NCBI GenBank assembly: GCA_028408365.1
Contig: JAOOLD010000008.1
Coordinates: 1 to 63,759 of the forward strand
DNA: 63,759 bases
DNA from: Bacteroidota bacterium
Lineage (GTDB): Bacteria; Bacteroidota; Bacteroidia; Flavobacteriales; BACL11
Reading direction: 5' to 3'
Of the stretch, positions 35,556-44,199 are shown piece after piece (within the stretch, counting starts at the first letter, position 1; each line of letters begins with the position of its first letter). Position numbers and translations under genes: made by a program. The notes under the pieces are model-generated. The model worked only from the letters and a program-made list of their open reading frames with translations, searched no databases and was not told the DNA's origin.

Positions 35556-37954
35556 TTACTTTCATCTTCTTTTTGATAGTAACCATATCCGTAACCATAT
35601 CCGTATCCATAGCCATATCCATATTTGTTTTCACTAAAGTCATAGTCATTTACAACAAGATTTAGATTCTTAACTTCTTCGTTATTTTTTAAGTCGTTAA
35701 TGATACTAAATGATCCAAAATCAGAATACTTATGTCTTAGTACATATAAATTAATATCAGTGAATTTCATAATAATTAGCGCATCTGTTACTAAACCAAC
35801 TGGAGGTGTATCAATAATTATGTAATCATATGTTTTTTCTAATTTTTTGATAACATTTAGCATTTTAGAGCTATCTAATAGTTCAGCAGGATTAGGTGGT
35901 ATAGGTCCGGATAAAATTAAATCTAAATTATCAATTTCTGTTTTGTTTATAACACTCTTAAGTTCAGTCTTATTAATTAAAACTGTACTTAGACCTGATT
36001 TGTTATCAAAATTAAAGTCTTTGTGTAATTTAGGCTTTCTTAGATCAGCACCAATTAAAACTGTTTTTTTACCAGAAATAGCTAAAATAGTAGCTAGATT
36101 CATAGAGCAAAAAGTTTTTCCTTCACCACCTTTGGTAGATGTTACACTGATTATTTTTTTATCTTTTTCAGAACTAATGTATTGAATATTAGTTCTTAAA
36201 GATCTAAATGATTCAGATAATACAGATTTTGATTTTTTTATTATGAGATTTGAATCATCAGAATTATTACCAATTAATGCTAAAATTGGAACACTAGTTC
36301 TTTTTGTTATATCAGATTTTGTTTGTATCGAATTATTAAAAAAGTCTTTTAGTGATAAGTATAAAATTGGTACAAATAAAGTGCTAAAAAGAGCTAGAAA
36401 ATATATTAATGATTTGTTTGGAAATACAGGAACATCACTATCAAGCCTAGCAGTATCAATTATTTTATGATCAGAATTTGTTCCGGCTTTAGCTAGAGAT
36501 GCTTCATATCTTTTCGTTTGTAAATATTTTGCTGTTTCCTCGTTTAATTGTTGTTTCCTTTGTAAGATTAAAAATGTCTTTTCAGCTTGAGGAAGGTTTT
36601 CAATATTTTTGTTGAAGCTATTTAACTGAGATTTAAGCTCCCTCTCATACATTTTGGCATTTGCAATTAAATTATTTACATTCTCAATTAATATTTCCTT
36701 TGTATTTTTTATCTGTTCATTTACCGAAATATATGTTTGATTTTTTGAGGTTGTAACAAAAGAAAGTTCTTTCTTTTTATTAAGTAATTCAATTAATTGG
36801 TTTATCAATAAATTAATTTCTTGATTTTCAATTCCAACGGATGTTGGAGATATTAAGCCATTTTTACTATTTTCTTTGTTTAGATAGCTTAGAAGGGATT
36901 CGTAATATTTTATGTGAACAATATGTTCATTTAGTGTATTGTCAATTTTTTGTTTTTGAAAGAATGTCCCATAATCTTTTTCAGCAATTTTTAGTTCTGG
37001 GTTTTTTGAAATAAAATTTTCAATTGATAATTCAATTTGGTCAAGTGAATCTTTAATAAACACTAACTGTTTATCAATAAAGGATATGGTGTTAGTAGCC
37101 ATTAGATTTTTTTCGTCTAATCCCATTTTTATATACAACTCAGTTAGTTTGTTTATAAAATCAATATGTTTTTTTGGATTAGATGCTTTAACATTTAATT
37201 TCAAAACTGATGCTTCTTTATTTACAGGATTAATGTTGATTTTGTTGATATACTTTTGTGTTAGCTTATTTATATTGTGTATTCGAAAAGAGTATGTTTT
37301 GTCCTCACTAAACTTTTTTTGAAAGTTTTTTGATTTTTTTAATTTAAATGAAAAACAGTTTCCTTTAATTAACTGATTAAACTTGAATTCTTGATTTATA
37401 TCAATATCAAATGTTCTTTCTTTTATTACTTTTTCATTTAATAAATTGTATGCAAAAATTGATTTTTCTTTAGCTTCTAGCTTAAATTTATTTTCATCTA
37501 TAATTTTTATCTTAAAATCTATTCCAGCTAATTGTAATGAACTTGAATCTAATATTACTTCAAACGGTGAATTTGTATACAGTTCATTTGTAACAATTGA
37601 ACTATGTTGTTTGTAGCTGATACCAAGCTTTAACTCATCGATAACTTTTCTTGTAATAGAAAATGAGTTTAATATTACAATTTCGTTTTTCAAATTTTTC
37701 TTACCACTAAAAAGCTCAAGTCCTTCAATAAGATTTTCAGCACCAAGCTGGGTATTGTTATCATCTCTTATTAAAAGAGTTGATGAAACACTGTATGAAG
37801 GGACAGTGTATCTGTTATACAGATAAGCTGAGGTAGAAAACACAATAAATGAGACTAGAAAAAAGAGCCAATTGTTCAGATATTTGTAAAAGAGTAACTT
37901 GATATCTATCTTTTCTTCATTTTGGTTCTGATTATTTAAATTTTTTAAATCCAT
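35552..37954 (-). CDS. Wzc-like polysaccharide co-polymerase / bacterial tyrosine kinase
   Basis: An 800-residue protein: N-terminal Wzz chain-length domain with the first membrane segment near 25-45, a long periplasmic coiled-coil region (about 240-440), a second membrane segment near 505-525, and a cytoplasmic BY-kinase with Walker A TKGGEGKT, Walker A' VLIGADLRKP and Walker B IIIDTPPVG. The tail is an alternating Tyr-Gly run (about eight YG) followed by YYQKEDESN, replacing the usual Tyr cluster that is autophosphorylated. I start at ATG 37954, 1 nt after the wza stop; a TTG four codons upstream is possible. It pairs with the Wza-like lipoprotein upstream. Confidence 0.93.
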   Translation of the reverse strand: MDLKNLNNQNQNEEKIDIKLLFYKYLNNWLFFLVSFIVFSTSAYLYNRYTVPSYSVSSTLLIRDDNNTQLGAENLIEGLELFSGKKNLKNEIVILNSFSITRKVIDELKLGISYKQHSSIVTNELYTNSPFEVILDSSSLQLAGIDFKIKIIDENKFKLEAKEKSIFAYNLLNEKVIKERTFDIDINQEFKFNQLIKGNCFSFKLKKSKNFQKKFSEDKTYSFRIHNINKLTQKYINKININPVNKEASVLKLNVKASNPKKHIDFINKLTELYIKMGLDEKNLMATNTISFIDKQLVFIKDSLDQIELSIENFISKNPELKIAEKDYGTFFQKQKIDNTLNEHIVHIKYYESLLSYLNKENSKNGLISPTSVGIENQEINLLINQLIELLNKKKELSFVTTSKNQTYISVNEQIKNTKEILIENVNNLIANAKMYERELKSQLNSFNKNIENLPQAEKTFLILQRKQQLNEETAKYLQTKRYEASLAKAGTNSDHKIIDTARLDSDVPVFPNKSLIYFLALFSTLFVPILYLSLKDFFNNSIQTKSDITKRTSVPILALIGNNSDDSNLIIKKSKSVLSESFRSLRTNIQYISSEKDKKIISVTSTKGGEGKTFCSMNLATILAISGKKTVLIGADLRKPKLHKDFNFDNKSGLSTVLINKTELKSVINKTEIDNLDLILSGPIPPNPAELLDSSKMLNVIKKLEKTYDYIIIDTPPVGLVTDALIIMKFTDINLYVLRHKYSDFGSFSIINDLKNNEEVKNLNLVVNDYDFSENKYGYGYGYGYGYGYGYYQKEDESN
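35570..35622 (-). repeat. Tyr-Gly coding repeat at the 3' end of the kinase gene
   Basis: A run of about eight TAYGGN-type hexanucleotides (on the plus strand repeated ccatatccgtaa/ccatatccatag variants) encoding alternating Tyr and Gly. Third-base variation shows it is partly decayed or selected at protein level, but replication slippage in units of 6 nt would keep the frame. Confidence 0.75.
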
Positions 37955-37955
37955 T

Positions 37956-38726
37956 CTATTCTTCAAATCTTAAATAAACATTAAATAAAACAGCTACAGT
38001 GGTTAGTGTAGATAGAATTACTTGAGACTGGGTTTTTCTAAAACTTTTAAATCTTAAAGGTTTAATGTAAATAAGGTCTTTATTTCTTAGATAGTAAAAA
38101 TTAGAATTAAGTATTTCATCGCTAGTGAGGTCTAAATCGTATGTTACTTTAGTATCTTTATTTGATCTTATTAATTTTACTCTTTTGAGGTTTCCGTAAT
38201 CAGTAATATCACCTGCACTAGCAATTGCTTCAAAAATTGTTAGATTTTCTTTGTAGATAGGATATCTGCCAGGATTTTCTACTTCACCAAGTATTGTAAA
38301 TTCAATGTTTGAAAGTTTGACAATTACAACTGGGTTAATTAACTGTTCAGAAACTTTTCTTTCAATTTTCTTCTTAGCTTCCTCCATAGTGAGGTTTATG
38401 ACATTTACCTTTCCGATGTAAGGGAGTTCAATATCTCCTTCGTTTGATACAGTATATCCATTTAAATATAGATTGGCAGCAGTGGTATTTGGATTGTTGC
38501 TATTTGTATTGTTTTCTAGATTAAAACTTTTGTTTATTTCTTCATTGTTTACATAGATTTTTACTACAAGATTATCTCCCTCTTCAATATAGTGCATTGG
38601 TGGCTTAGGATTGAGTTTCCAATCAGATTCTTGAGACGAACTATTCATGTAAGTGATTTTGTTCATGGAAGTACATGAGCAAAATAAAAAAATGAATAAA
38701 ATGTATTTTGAGTATGAGTTACTCAT
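37956..38726 (-). CDS. Wza-like polysaccharide export lipoprotein
   Basis: A 256-residue outer-membrane lipoprotein: signal peptide YILFIFLFCSC with the lipid Cys, a Poly_export domain (HYIEEGDNLVVKIYVNNEEIN, then GYTVSNEGDIELPYIGKVNV), a SLBB domain (FTILGEVENPGRYPIYKENL) and a C-terminal hydrophobic segment (VILSTLTTVAVLFNVYL). It should form the export channel for the polysaccharide controlled by Wzc downstream. The start is ATG 38726 or 38732; the in-frame TTG at 38753 is excluded because it lies inside the predicted -7 box. Confidence 0.9.
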   Translation of the reverse strand: MSNSYSKYILFIFLFCSCTSMNKITYMNSSSQESDWKLNPKPPMHYIEEGDNLVVKIYVNNEEINKSFNLENNTNSNNPNTTAANLYLNGYTVSNEGDIELPYIGKVNVINLTMEEAKKKIERKVSEQLINPVVIVKLSNIEFTILGEVENPGRYPIYKENLTIFEAIASAGDITDYGNLKRVKLIRSNKDTKVTYDLDLTSDEILNSNFYYLRNKDLIYIKPLRFKSFRKTQSQVILSTLTTVAVLFNVYLRFEE

Positions 38727-38750
38727 AATCATAATATCTTGTTTGGATAG

Positions 38751-38758
38751 CAAAGATA
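38751..38758 (-). promoter_or_regulatory. -7 promoter box of wza-wzc (TATCTTTG)
   Basis: TAnnTTTG match on the minus strand between maf and wza, 18-24 nt from the candidate ATG codons. It separates wza-wzc-nhaC from the maf transcript and rules out the TTG at 38753 as a start. Confidence 0.5.
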
Positions 38759-38769
38759 AAAAAAGAAAG

Positions 38770-39360
38770 CTATAAGAATAAGTTTAGTTTGTCACATAAT
38801 TTTGATGCAGGCATGCCAACTACATTAAAAAAACAACCTTCAATTTTTCTTACTTTAAAAATTCCGATCCAGTCCTGTATAGCATAAGAACCTGCTTTAT
38901 CTTCAAAAGCAAAGTTATTTAGATAATAGTCAATTTCTGAATTGTTAATTTCAAAAAAATTAACTTTAGTTGTAGATGAGAAACATACTTTCTTGTTAAA
39001 GCTTCTAATACAAACGCCAGTTATAACTTTATGTGTATTATTTGAAAGTTTAATTATCATTTCTTTTGCTTCTTTTTTATTTTGAGGCTTGTTTAGAATT
39101 TTATCATTAACTAATACAGTTGTATCTGCAGTAATAATTAAAATATTTTTTGAGATTTTTTGTTGTATATCAAAGGACTTTTTCTCAGCAATAATTTTTA
39201 CAGCTTTAGCTGCCGAATATTTTTTGAAATTTATATTTTCATCATAGCTAGATACTTTAACATTAAAATTAAAACCTAATTTTTTTAGAATTTCCCTTCT
39301 CCTTGGTGAATTAGACCCCAGTATAATACTGTATTTTGAATTTATCTTTTTAATTAGCAT
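38770..39360 (-). CDS. Maf family nucleotide pyrophosphatase
   Basis: A 196-residue house-cleaning enzyme hydrolysing non-canonical or excess nucleoside triphosphates such as dTTP/UTP. The N-terminal SIILGSNSPRRREILKKLGF is the Maf signature; the catalytic ITADTTVLVNDKILNKP and the C-terminal EDKAGSYAIQDWIGIFKVRKIEGCFFNVVGMP segments are present. It follows the prenyltransferase by 4 nt. DUF2520-prenyltransferase-maf is an order I recall from other Flavobacteriia. Confidence 0.93.
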   Translation of the reverse strand: MLIKKINSKYSIILGSNSPRRREILKKLGFNFNVKVSSYDENINFKKYSAAKAVKIIAEKKSFDIQQKISKNILIITADTTVLVNDKILNKPQNKKEAKEMIIKLSNNTHKVITGVCIRSFNKKVCFSSTTKVNFFEINNSEIDYYLNNFAFEDKAGSYAIQDWIGIFKVRKIEGCFFNVVGMPASKLCDKLNLFL

Positions 39361-39364
39361 TGTC

Positions 39365-40348
39365 CTAAACGTAAAAATATGTTAGAGAGAAAACAGGTAT
39401 ACTTAATATAGATAATAGCATCAGATATTTTAATAGTTTGGATGCTTTGGTGAAGTTAGTCTTTGTTGTAGCATTTAAAATTAATAATTCAACGTAAAAA
39501 AACATTATCAAAATTATAAACATGTAAATTATTGAAATATAATTTACTCCCCAAATTTGAGGGTTTGAAAATTGATTTCCTCCAACGTCTAAAAGTAAAT
39601 CACTTCTAAGTATTAAGATTTGAAATGTTATTAAGGAAGAAATAGCAAACATTAGTATTATTCCAATAATTATCGTCACTAATTTTGATTTTTTTGTTCC
39701 AAAAATTATTGGTAAACTTTTTACTTTATGTATTTTATCACCTTCTATATCTTCAATGTCTTTTATAATCTCTCTTTTTACATTAATCAAAAAGGCTAAT
39801 ACAGAGAAAATAGATATGATTAAAAAAACAAAAAATCTGTCATCACTTAAAATATTTTTGTAGCTGAACAAAGGAACATTAAGTATAGATAAGGATATGA
39901 AAAAGGCTATCAAAATATTTCCAATTGTCTTGTATTTTTTTAATTTTTTTGAATAAAGCCAAAGACAGTAAATAATTAATAAAAAAACCAAAATGTAAAT
40001 CTCCTGTTCAATTTTCATACATAAAAAAATAGATAACACTATTGCAAGACAATTAAACATCATGTAAATTATAATTGCGTCCCTTGATTTTAAAAATTTT
40101 CCAAGGACAACCTTTTCAGGCTTATTTATTTGATCAAGATTATAATCATAGATATCATTAACTATGTATCCCGATGCTGCAATTAATATTGTTACTATTA
40201 GTAAAATGACAAAATTTTCATTTAAAAGTTGATCTTTTTGAATAAAAAAGTCAATAAAAAAAAACTTAATAAATATTTGAGATAATGAAATTATAACAAG
40301 GTTTTTCCATCTAATTATTTTAAAAATATTGTTCAGGTAACTAATCAT
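39365..40348 (-). CDS. UbiA-family membrane prenyltransferase
   Basis: A 327-residue polytopic protein with eight to nine membrane helices. The first Asp-rich motif NDIYDYNLDQINKP (NDxxDxxxD) and the second REIIKDIEDIEGDKIHK (DxxDxxxD variant) are intact. It transfers a prenyl group, but the acceptor is not evident: menaquinone synthesis (MenA), heme O synthesis and the geranylgeranylglyceryl-phosphate type all belong here. In Bacteroidota databases this neighbour of maf is usually named after the last. It overlaps DUF2520 by 8 nt. Confidence 0.85.
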   Translation of the reverse strand: MISYLNNIFKIIRWKNLVIISLSQIFIKFFFIDFFIQKDQLLNENFVILLIVTILIAASGYIVNDIYDYNLDQINKPEKVVLGKFLKSRDAIIIYMMFNCLAIVLSIFLCMKIEQEIYILVFLLIIYCLWLYSKKLKKYKTIGNILIAFFISLSILNVPLFSYKNILSDDRFFVFLIISIFSVLAFLINVKREIIKDIEDIEGDKIHKVKSLPIIFGTKKSKLVTIIIGIILMFAISSLITFQILILRSDLLLDVGGNQFSNPQIWGVNYISIIYMFIILIMFFYVELLILNATTKTNFTKASKLLKYLMLLSILSIPVFSLTYFYV

Positions 40349-41093
40349 CTTGAGTTATGTAATCAGAAATAGCTTGATAGATCTTTTTCAATTTCGGATC
40401 TTTTATTGTTTCAATATGTTTATTGATAATAGAAAAATCTTTTCTTTTTGCGGGGCCAGTTCTTAAAGTTTTGATTTTATCATTTTCAATTTTTTTAAAA
40501 TTTTGATATATAAGTGGCTTCAAATTTTCAAAATCAGAATTTTCAGCCCTAAGTATTTCTTGAGCTATGGAGTACATTTCTGTGCTGAAGTTACAAGCAA
40601 AAACAGCTGCAAGATGAATTCTTTTAAGTCTATTTTCTTCTATGATTTCTGTTTTGCTAGAGATCCTTAAAAAAATCTTTTTTAATTCTTTCTTAAAAAC
40701 TATATCATTAGATACAATAAAAAAAGGAACCTCATTAATATTGATTTCTGTGTTTTTATTAAAAGTTTGAAGAGGATAAACAATTCCAGTTAGATTTTTT
40801 AGATTTTTAAAAACAGAAAGACCTGATGAACCAGAAGTATGTACAATAGGTCTTTTATGAAATTGATTTACGACATTTTGTATTTCATCGTCTTTTACAC
40901 ACAATATTGCTAAATCATAGTCTTGAACTTTTTCAATTTCACTGGTGAAATCACATCCAATTTTAGATGCTAGCTTTTCTGAAGTGATCAAATTCCTACT
41001 AAAAATTTGACTGATTTCAAATCCAGAATTTTTTAAAGCAATTGACAAATGATGAGCTACATTACCCGAACCAATAATTAAAATCTTTTTCAT
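40341..41093 (-). CDS. DUF2520/Rossmann-like oxidoreductase
   Basis: A 250-residue protein with an N-terminal NAD(P)-binding Rossmann fold (KKILIIGSGNVAHHLSIALKNSGF) and a helical C-terminal domain (HLAAVFACNFSTEMYSIAQEI), resembling the ketopantoate reductase/6-phosphogluconate dehydrogenase superfamily. The substrate is unknown. I start at ATG 41093, directly before the first beta strand, and not at an in-frame codon 21 residues upstream; the latter would lie before the -7 box at 41109-41116. A TTG at 41136-41138 lies 19 nt upstream of that box, the optimal spacing. Confidence 0.85.
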   Translation of the reverse strand: MKKILIIGSGNVAHHLSIALKNSGFEISQIFSRNLITSEKLASKIGCDFTSEIEKVQDYDLAILCVKDDEIQNVVNQFHKRPIVHTSGSSGLSVFKNLKNLTGIVYPLQTFNKNTEININEVPFFIVSNDIVFKKELKKIFLRISSKTEIIEENRLKRIHLAAVFACNFSTEMYSIAQEILRAENSDFENLKPLIYQNFKKIENDKIKTLRTGPAKRKDFSIINKHIETIKDPKLKKIYQAISDYITQDD

Positions 41094-41108
41094 TAGATTA
41101 TAAAAAAA

Positions 41109-41116
41109 CAAAGTTA
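41109..41116 (-). promoter_or_regulatory. -7 box of the DUF2520 operon (TAACTTTG)
   Basis: TAnnTTTG match on the minus strand with TTG at 41138-41136, 19 nt upstream; 15 nt to the ATG. It directly abuts the ccsBA box at 41117-41124 on the other strand. Confidence 0.6.
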
Positions 41117-41124
41117 TAATTTTG
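41117..41124 (+). promoter_or_regulatory. -7 box of ccsBA (TAATTTTG)
   Basis: TAnnTTTG match 15 nt upstream of the ccsBA ATG, abutting the divergent box at 41109-41116. No -33 TTG at the usual distance. Confidence 0.5.
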
Positions 41125-41139
41125 TAATAATTTTTCAAT

Positions 41140-44100
41140 ATGTTGGGGAGAATCATACAGTATTTAATATCAGTGAAATTTGCAGCGTTTCTTTTAATTC
41201 TATTTGCTGCAGTAATAGGTTATGCTACTTTCATTGAAAATGATTTTGGTAGAGATACTGCCAAAGCACTAGTATATAATAAGTTTTGGTTTGAGTTTAT
41301 AATGATAATGCTGTGCATTAATCTTGTGTATAATTTAAAAAGATATAAACTATTTAGAAAAGAGAAACTTTCAATTTTGTTGTTTCATTTATCCTTCATT
41401 GTAATACTATTAGGTGCTGGTGTCACTAGATATTTTGGATATGAAGGAATTATGCACATAAGAGAAGGAGAATCATCAAATATTATTATTTCAGATCAAA
41501 CTTTTTTGCAAATAAATGTGAATGATAAAAAAATGCAGTATACATACGGTATGCCTCTTAGCCTTTCTGCAATTACTAACAACACATTCACAAAACCAAT
41601 AAAGTTTTTGGAAAATAAAATTGAAATTAAATATGAAGATTTCTTGGTTAATGTCAGAGATACATTTATTAAGGATCCCAATTCTATTTCAAAAACAAAA
41701 GCCTTGCATATCATTGTACCTGGTGAAAATGGAATGAAGTCTGAGTTTTTAAAAGATAAAGAACAAAGAAAGATTAAAGATGTTATATATACATATAACA
41801 ATAAACTCGGTGATGCAATAAACTTTTTTGATGAGGAGAACAAAATAAAATGTATTGCACCATTTGATATTAGTTCAATGAAGATGCTTGATCAATCAAA
41901 AGATATGCACAACAGGAACGAAAAATTTACAATCAATCAAAGGACTCTATACTCAAATGATAATTTGAACTTTGTGTTAAAAGATATTATTGACAGTGGC
42001 ATAAATAAGTACTACAGTAATTCCACTTACATGAAAGATGGTAAATCGAATCTATTGAGATTAAAAGTTAAATCTAATGGTCAGGAGAAAGATATTGAAT
42101 TAATTGGAGGAAAAGGAAGAGTTAGTGAGCCAACAAGATTTACGCTTGGTAACTTAAATTTTTCACTTTCATACGGTTCCAAACAAATTCTTACTCCATT
42201 TAATATTTTTTTGAGAGATTTTCAGTTGGATAGATATCCTGGCTCATCAAGTCCATCTTCATTTGCAGCAGAAGTGACAGTAGTTGACAAAGATGTAGAT
42301 AAAGATTACAGAATTTACATGAACAATGTACTTGACTACAGAGGGTATAGATTCTTTCAATCCTCATATGACAAAGATGAGATGGGAACGGTTCTCTCAG
42401 TCAATTATGATTTAGCTGGTACTATCATTACATATTTAGGATACCTTTTGCTAGCACTCGGAATGGTCAGCGTATTTTTTACTAGACAAAGTAGATTTAA
42501 ATTTTTAACAAAAAAACTTTCAAAAGCTAATTTGTTGTTACTTCCTTTTCTAATACCATTATTTTCTTTTTCATCTGAAAAAGAAATTTCTTATATAGAC
42601 AAAGAGCACTCCAAAAAATTTGATAGACTCTTGGTTCAGGATCAGGGTGGAAGGATCAAACCTATGAACACTTTATGTTCTGAATATTTGAGAAAAATAT
42701 CTAAGAAAAATAGTTTAGAAAATTTAAACTCAACTCAGGTGATTTTATCAATGATGGTTAATCCACATGAGTGGGCGAGTAAAGATATAATTAAGGTTAA
42801 ACATGAACAAATTAAACAAGTGGTTGGAGCCAGTAGTTCAAGAACTTCATTCAAAAGTTTTTTTGAGAAAGATGGTTCCTATAAATTAAAGACACTCGTT
42901 GAACAAGCTTATGAGAAAGAACCCATTAATAGAGGGAAGCTTGAAAAAGATATAATTTCTGTAGATGAAAGAGTTAATATCTGTTTCATATTGTTTAATG
43001 GTGATTTAATGAGAATATTCCCCCTGAGAGGAGATCCCAATAACACTTGGTATAATTCAAAACAACATCAGTTATTTTCTGGTAAGGACTCTTTATTTGT
43101 GTCAAATATTTTGAAACTATACTTCTCCAGTATCAACTCAAGCTATGAATCGAAAAATTGGAATGAGCCTGATAGTTTATTAAACTACATGATAAAGTTT
43201 CAAAATATGTATGCTAGCTCTGATATCATGCCTTCCAATCTTAAAACCAATACTGAGATCTGGTATAATAACTTAGATATTTTTGGTAAGCTATACAAGT
43301 TTTATATTGTTATTGGACTTCTAATGCTGATCTCTTTATTCTACGAGATTTTTAATAACAACAAATCAGTGAAAAAAATAATTAAATTATTTAAATATTT
43401 AATTTTTAGTGGATTTGTTTTTCACACAATCGGTTTAGCTTTTAGATGGATTGCGTCAGGTCACGCTCCTTGGAGCAATGGTTATGAGTCAATGATTTAC
43501 ACAGCTTGGGCAACACTTCTTTCTGGAATAATTTTTAGCAAGAAATCTAATTTTACATTAAGTGCAACCGCAATAGTCGGTTCATTGATATTAATGTTTG
43601 CTAGTATGAATTGGATGGATCCAACCATTACTAATTTAGTGCCAGTCTTAAATTCATATTGGCTGATGATTCATGTAGCCATTATTGTTGCAAGCTATGG
43701 TTTTTTGTTTTTAGGAGCAATACTAGGGCTAATGTGTCTATGGATTATTGTATTTACTAACAATGAGAACAAGAAAAAACTAAAATCAATAATCAATAGT
43801 TTGACTAATATTAATGAGAGAGGAATTACAGTTGGAGTATTTATGTTAACTATTGGTACTTTTCTTGGGGGAGTATGGGCAAATGAATCATGGGGAAGAT
43901 ATTGGGGATGGGATCCGAAAGAAACATGGGCACTTGTAAGTATTTTAGTATACGCATTTGTTTTGCATATGAGATTGATTCCTGCGATATCTAGTAAATA
44001 TTCATTCAATCTAGCATCTCTCGTAGCAATTTGGTCAATTTTAATGACATATTTTGGAGTTAACTACTATCTTTCTGGTTTACATTCATATGCGGCTGGT

Positions 44101-44199
44101 GATCCAATGCCAATTCCCAATTTCGTTTATTATTTCTTATTTATAACAATTGTCACGGCCATTCTTTCAAGAATCAAGTTTAAAAAATATTATATATGA
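41140..44199 (+). CDS. ccsBA: cytochrome c synthase CcsBA (fused ResB-CcsA)
   Basis: A 1019-residue system II cytochrome c assembly protein that carries heme across the membrane and ligates it to apocytochrome CxxCH. Residues 1-460 form the ResB/CcsB part (four helices around a large periplasmic domain, first His in LLFHLSFIVILLGAG). Residues about 710-1019 form CcsA with the WWD heme-handling motif WGRYWGWDPKETWALVS, flanked by His residues in FVFHTIGLAFRW, MIHVAIIVASYG and FVLHMRL. Fusion of the two is normal in Bacteroidota. Its substrates and cytochrome genes are not in the window. The stop overlaps the bshB1 start (ATGA). Confidence 0.94.
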   Translation: MLGRIIQYLISVKFAAFLLILFAAVIGYATFIENDFGRDTAKALVYNKFWFEFIMIMLCINLVYNLKRYKLFRKEKLSILLFHLSFIVILLGAGVTRYFGYEGIMHIREGESSNIIISDQTFLQINVNDKKMQYTYGMPLSLSAITNNTFTKPIKFLENKIEIKYEDFLVNVRDTFIKDPNSISKTKALHIIVPGENGMKSEFLKDKEQRKIKDVIYTYNNKLGDAINFFDEENKIKCIAPFDISSMKMLDQSKDMHNRNEKFTINQRTLYSNDNLNFVLKDIIDSGINKYYSNSTYMKDGKSNLLRLKVKSNGQEKDIELIGGKGRVSEPTRFTLGNLNFSLSYGSKQILTPFNIFLRDFQLDRYPGSSSPSSFAAEVTVVDKDVDKDYRIYMNNVLDYRGYRFFQSSYDKDEMGTVLSVNYDLAGTIITYLGYLLLALGMVSVFFTRQSRFKFLTKKLSKANLLLLPFLIPLFSFSSEKEISYIDKEHSKKFDRLLVQDQGGRIKPMNTLCSEYLRKISKKNSLENLNSTQVILSMMVNPHEWASKDIIKVKHEQIKQVVGASSSRTSFKSFFEKDGSYKLKTLVEQAYEKEPINRGKLEKDIISVDERVNICFILFNGDLMRIFPLRGDPNNTWYNSKQHQLFSGKDSLFVSNILKLYFSSINSSYESKNWNEPDSLLNYMIKFQNMYASSDIMPSNLKTNTEIWYNNLDIFGKLYKFYIVIGLLMLISLFYEIFNNNKSVKKIIKLFKYLIFSGFVFHTIGLAFRWIASGHAPWSNGYESMIYTAWATLLSGIIFSKKSNFTLSATAIVGSLILMFASMNWMDPTITNLVPVLNSYWLMIHVAIIVASYGFLFLGAILGLMCLWIIVFTNNENKKKLKSIINSLTNINERGITVGVFMLTIGTFLGGVWANESWGRYWGWDPKETWALVSILVYAFVLHMRLIPAISSKYSFNLASLVAIWSILMTYFGVNYYLSGLHSYAAGDPMPIPNFVYYFLFITIVTAILSRIKFKKYYI

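Noticed and set aside
35570-35622. Short direct repeats resembling a CRISPR or VNTR array
   Set aside because: The repeats are 6-12 nt, contiguous, without unique spacers, and in frame within the kinase gene as Tyr-Gly codons.
37956-38753. TTG at 38753 as the wza start
   Set aside because: It lies within the TATCTTTG box and would place extra residues before the lipoprotein signal peptide.
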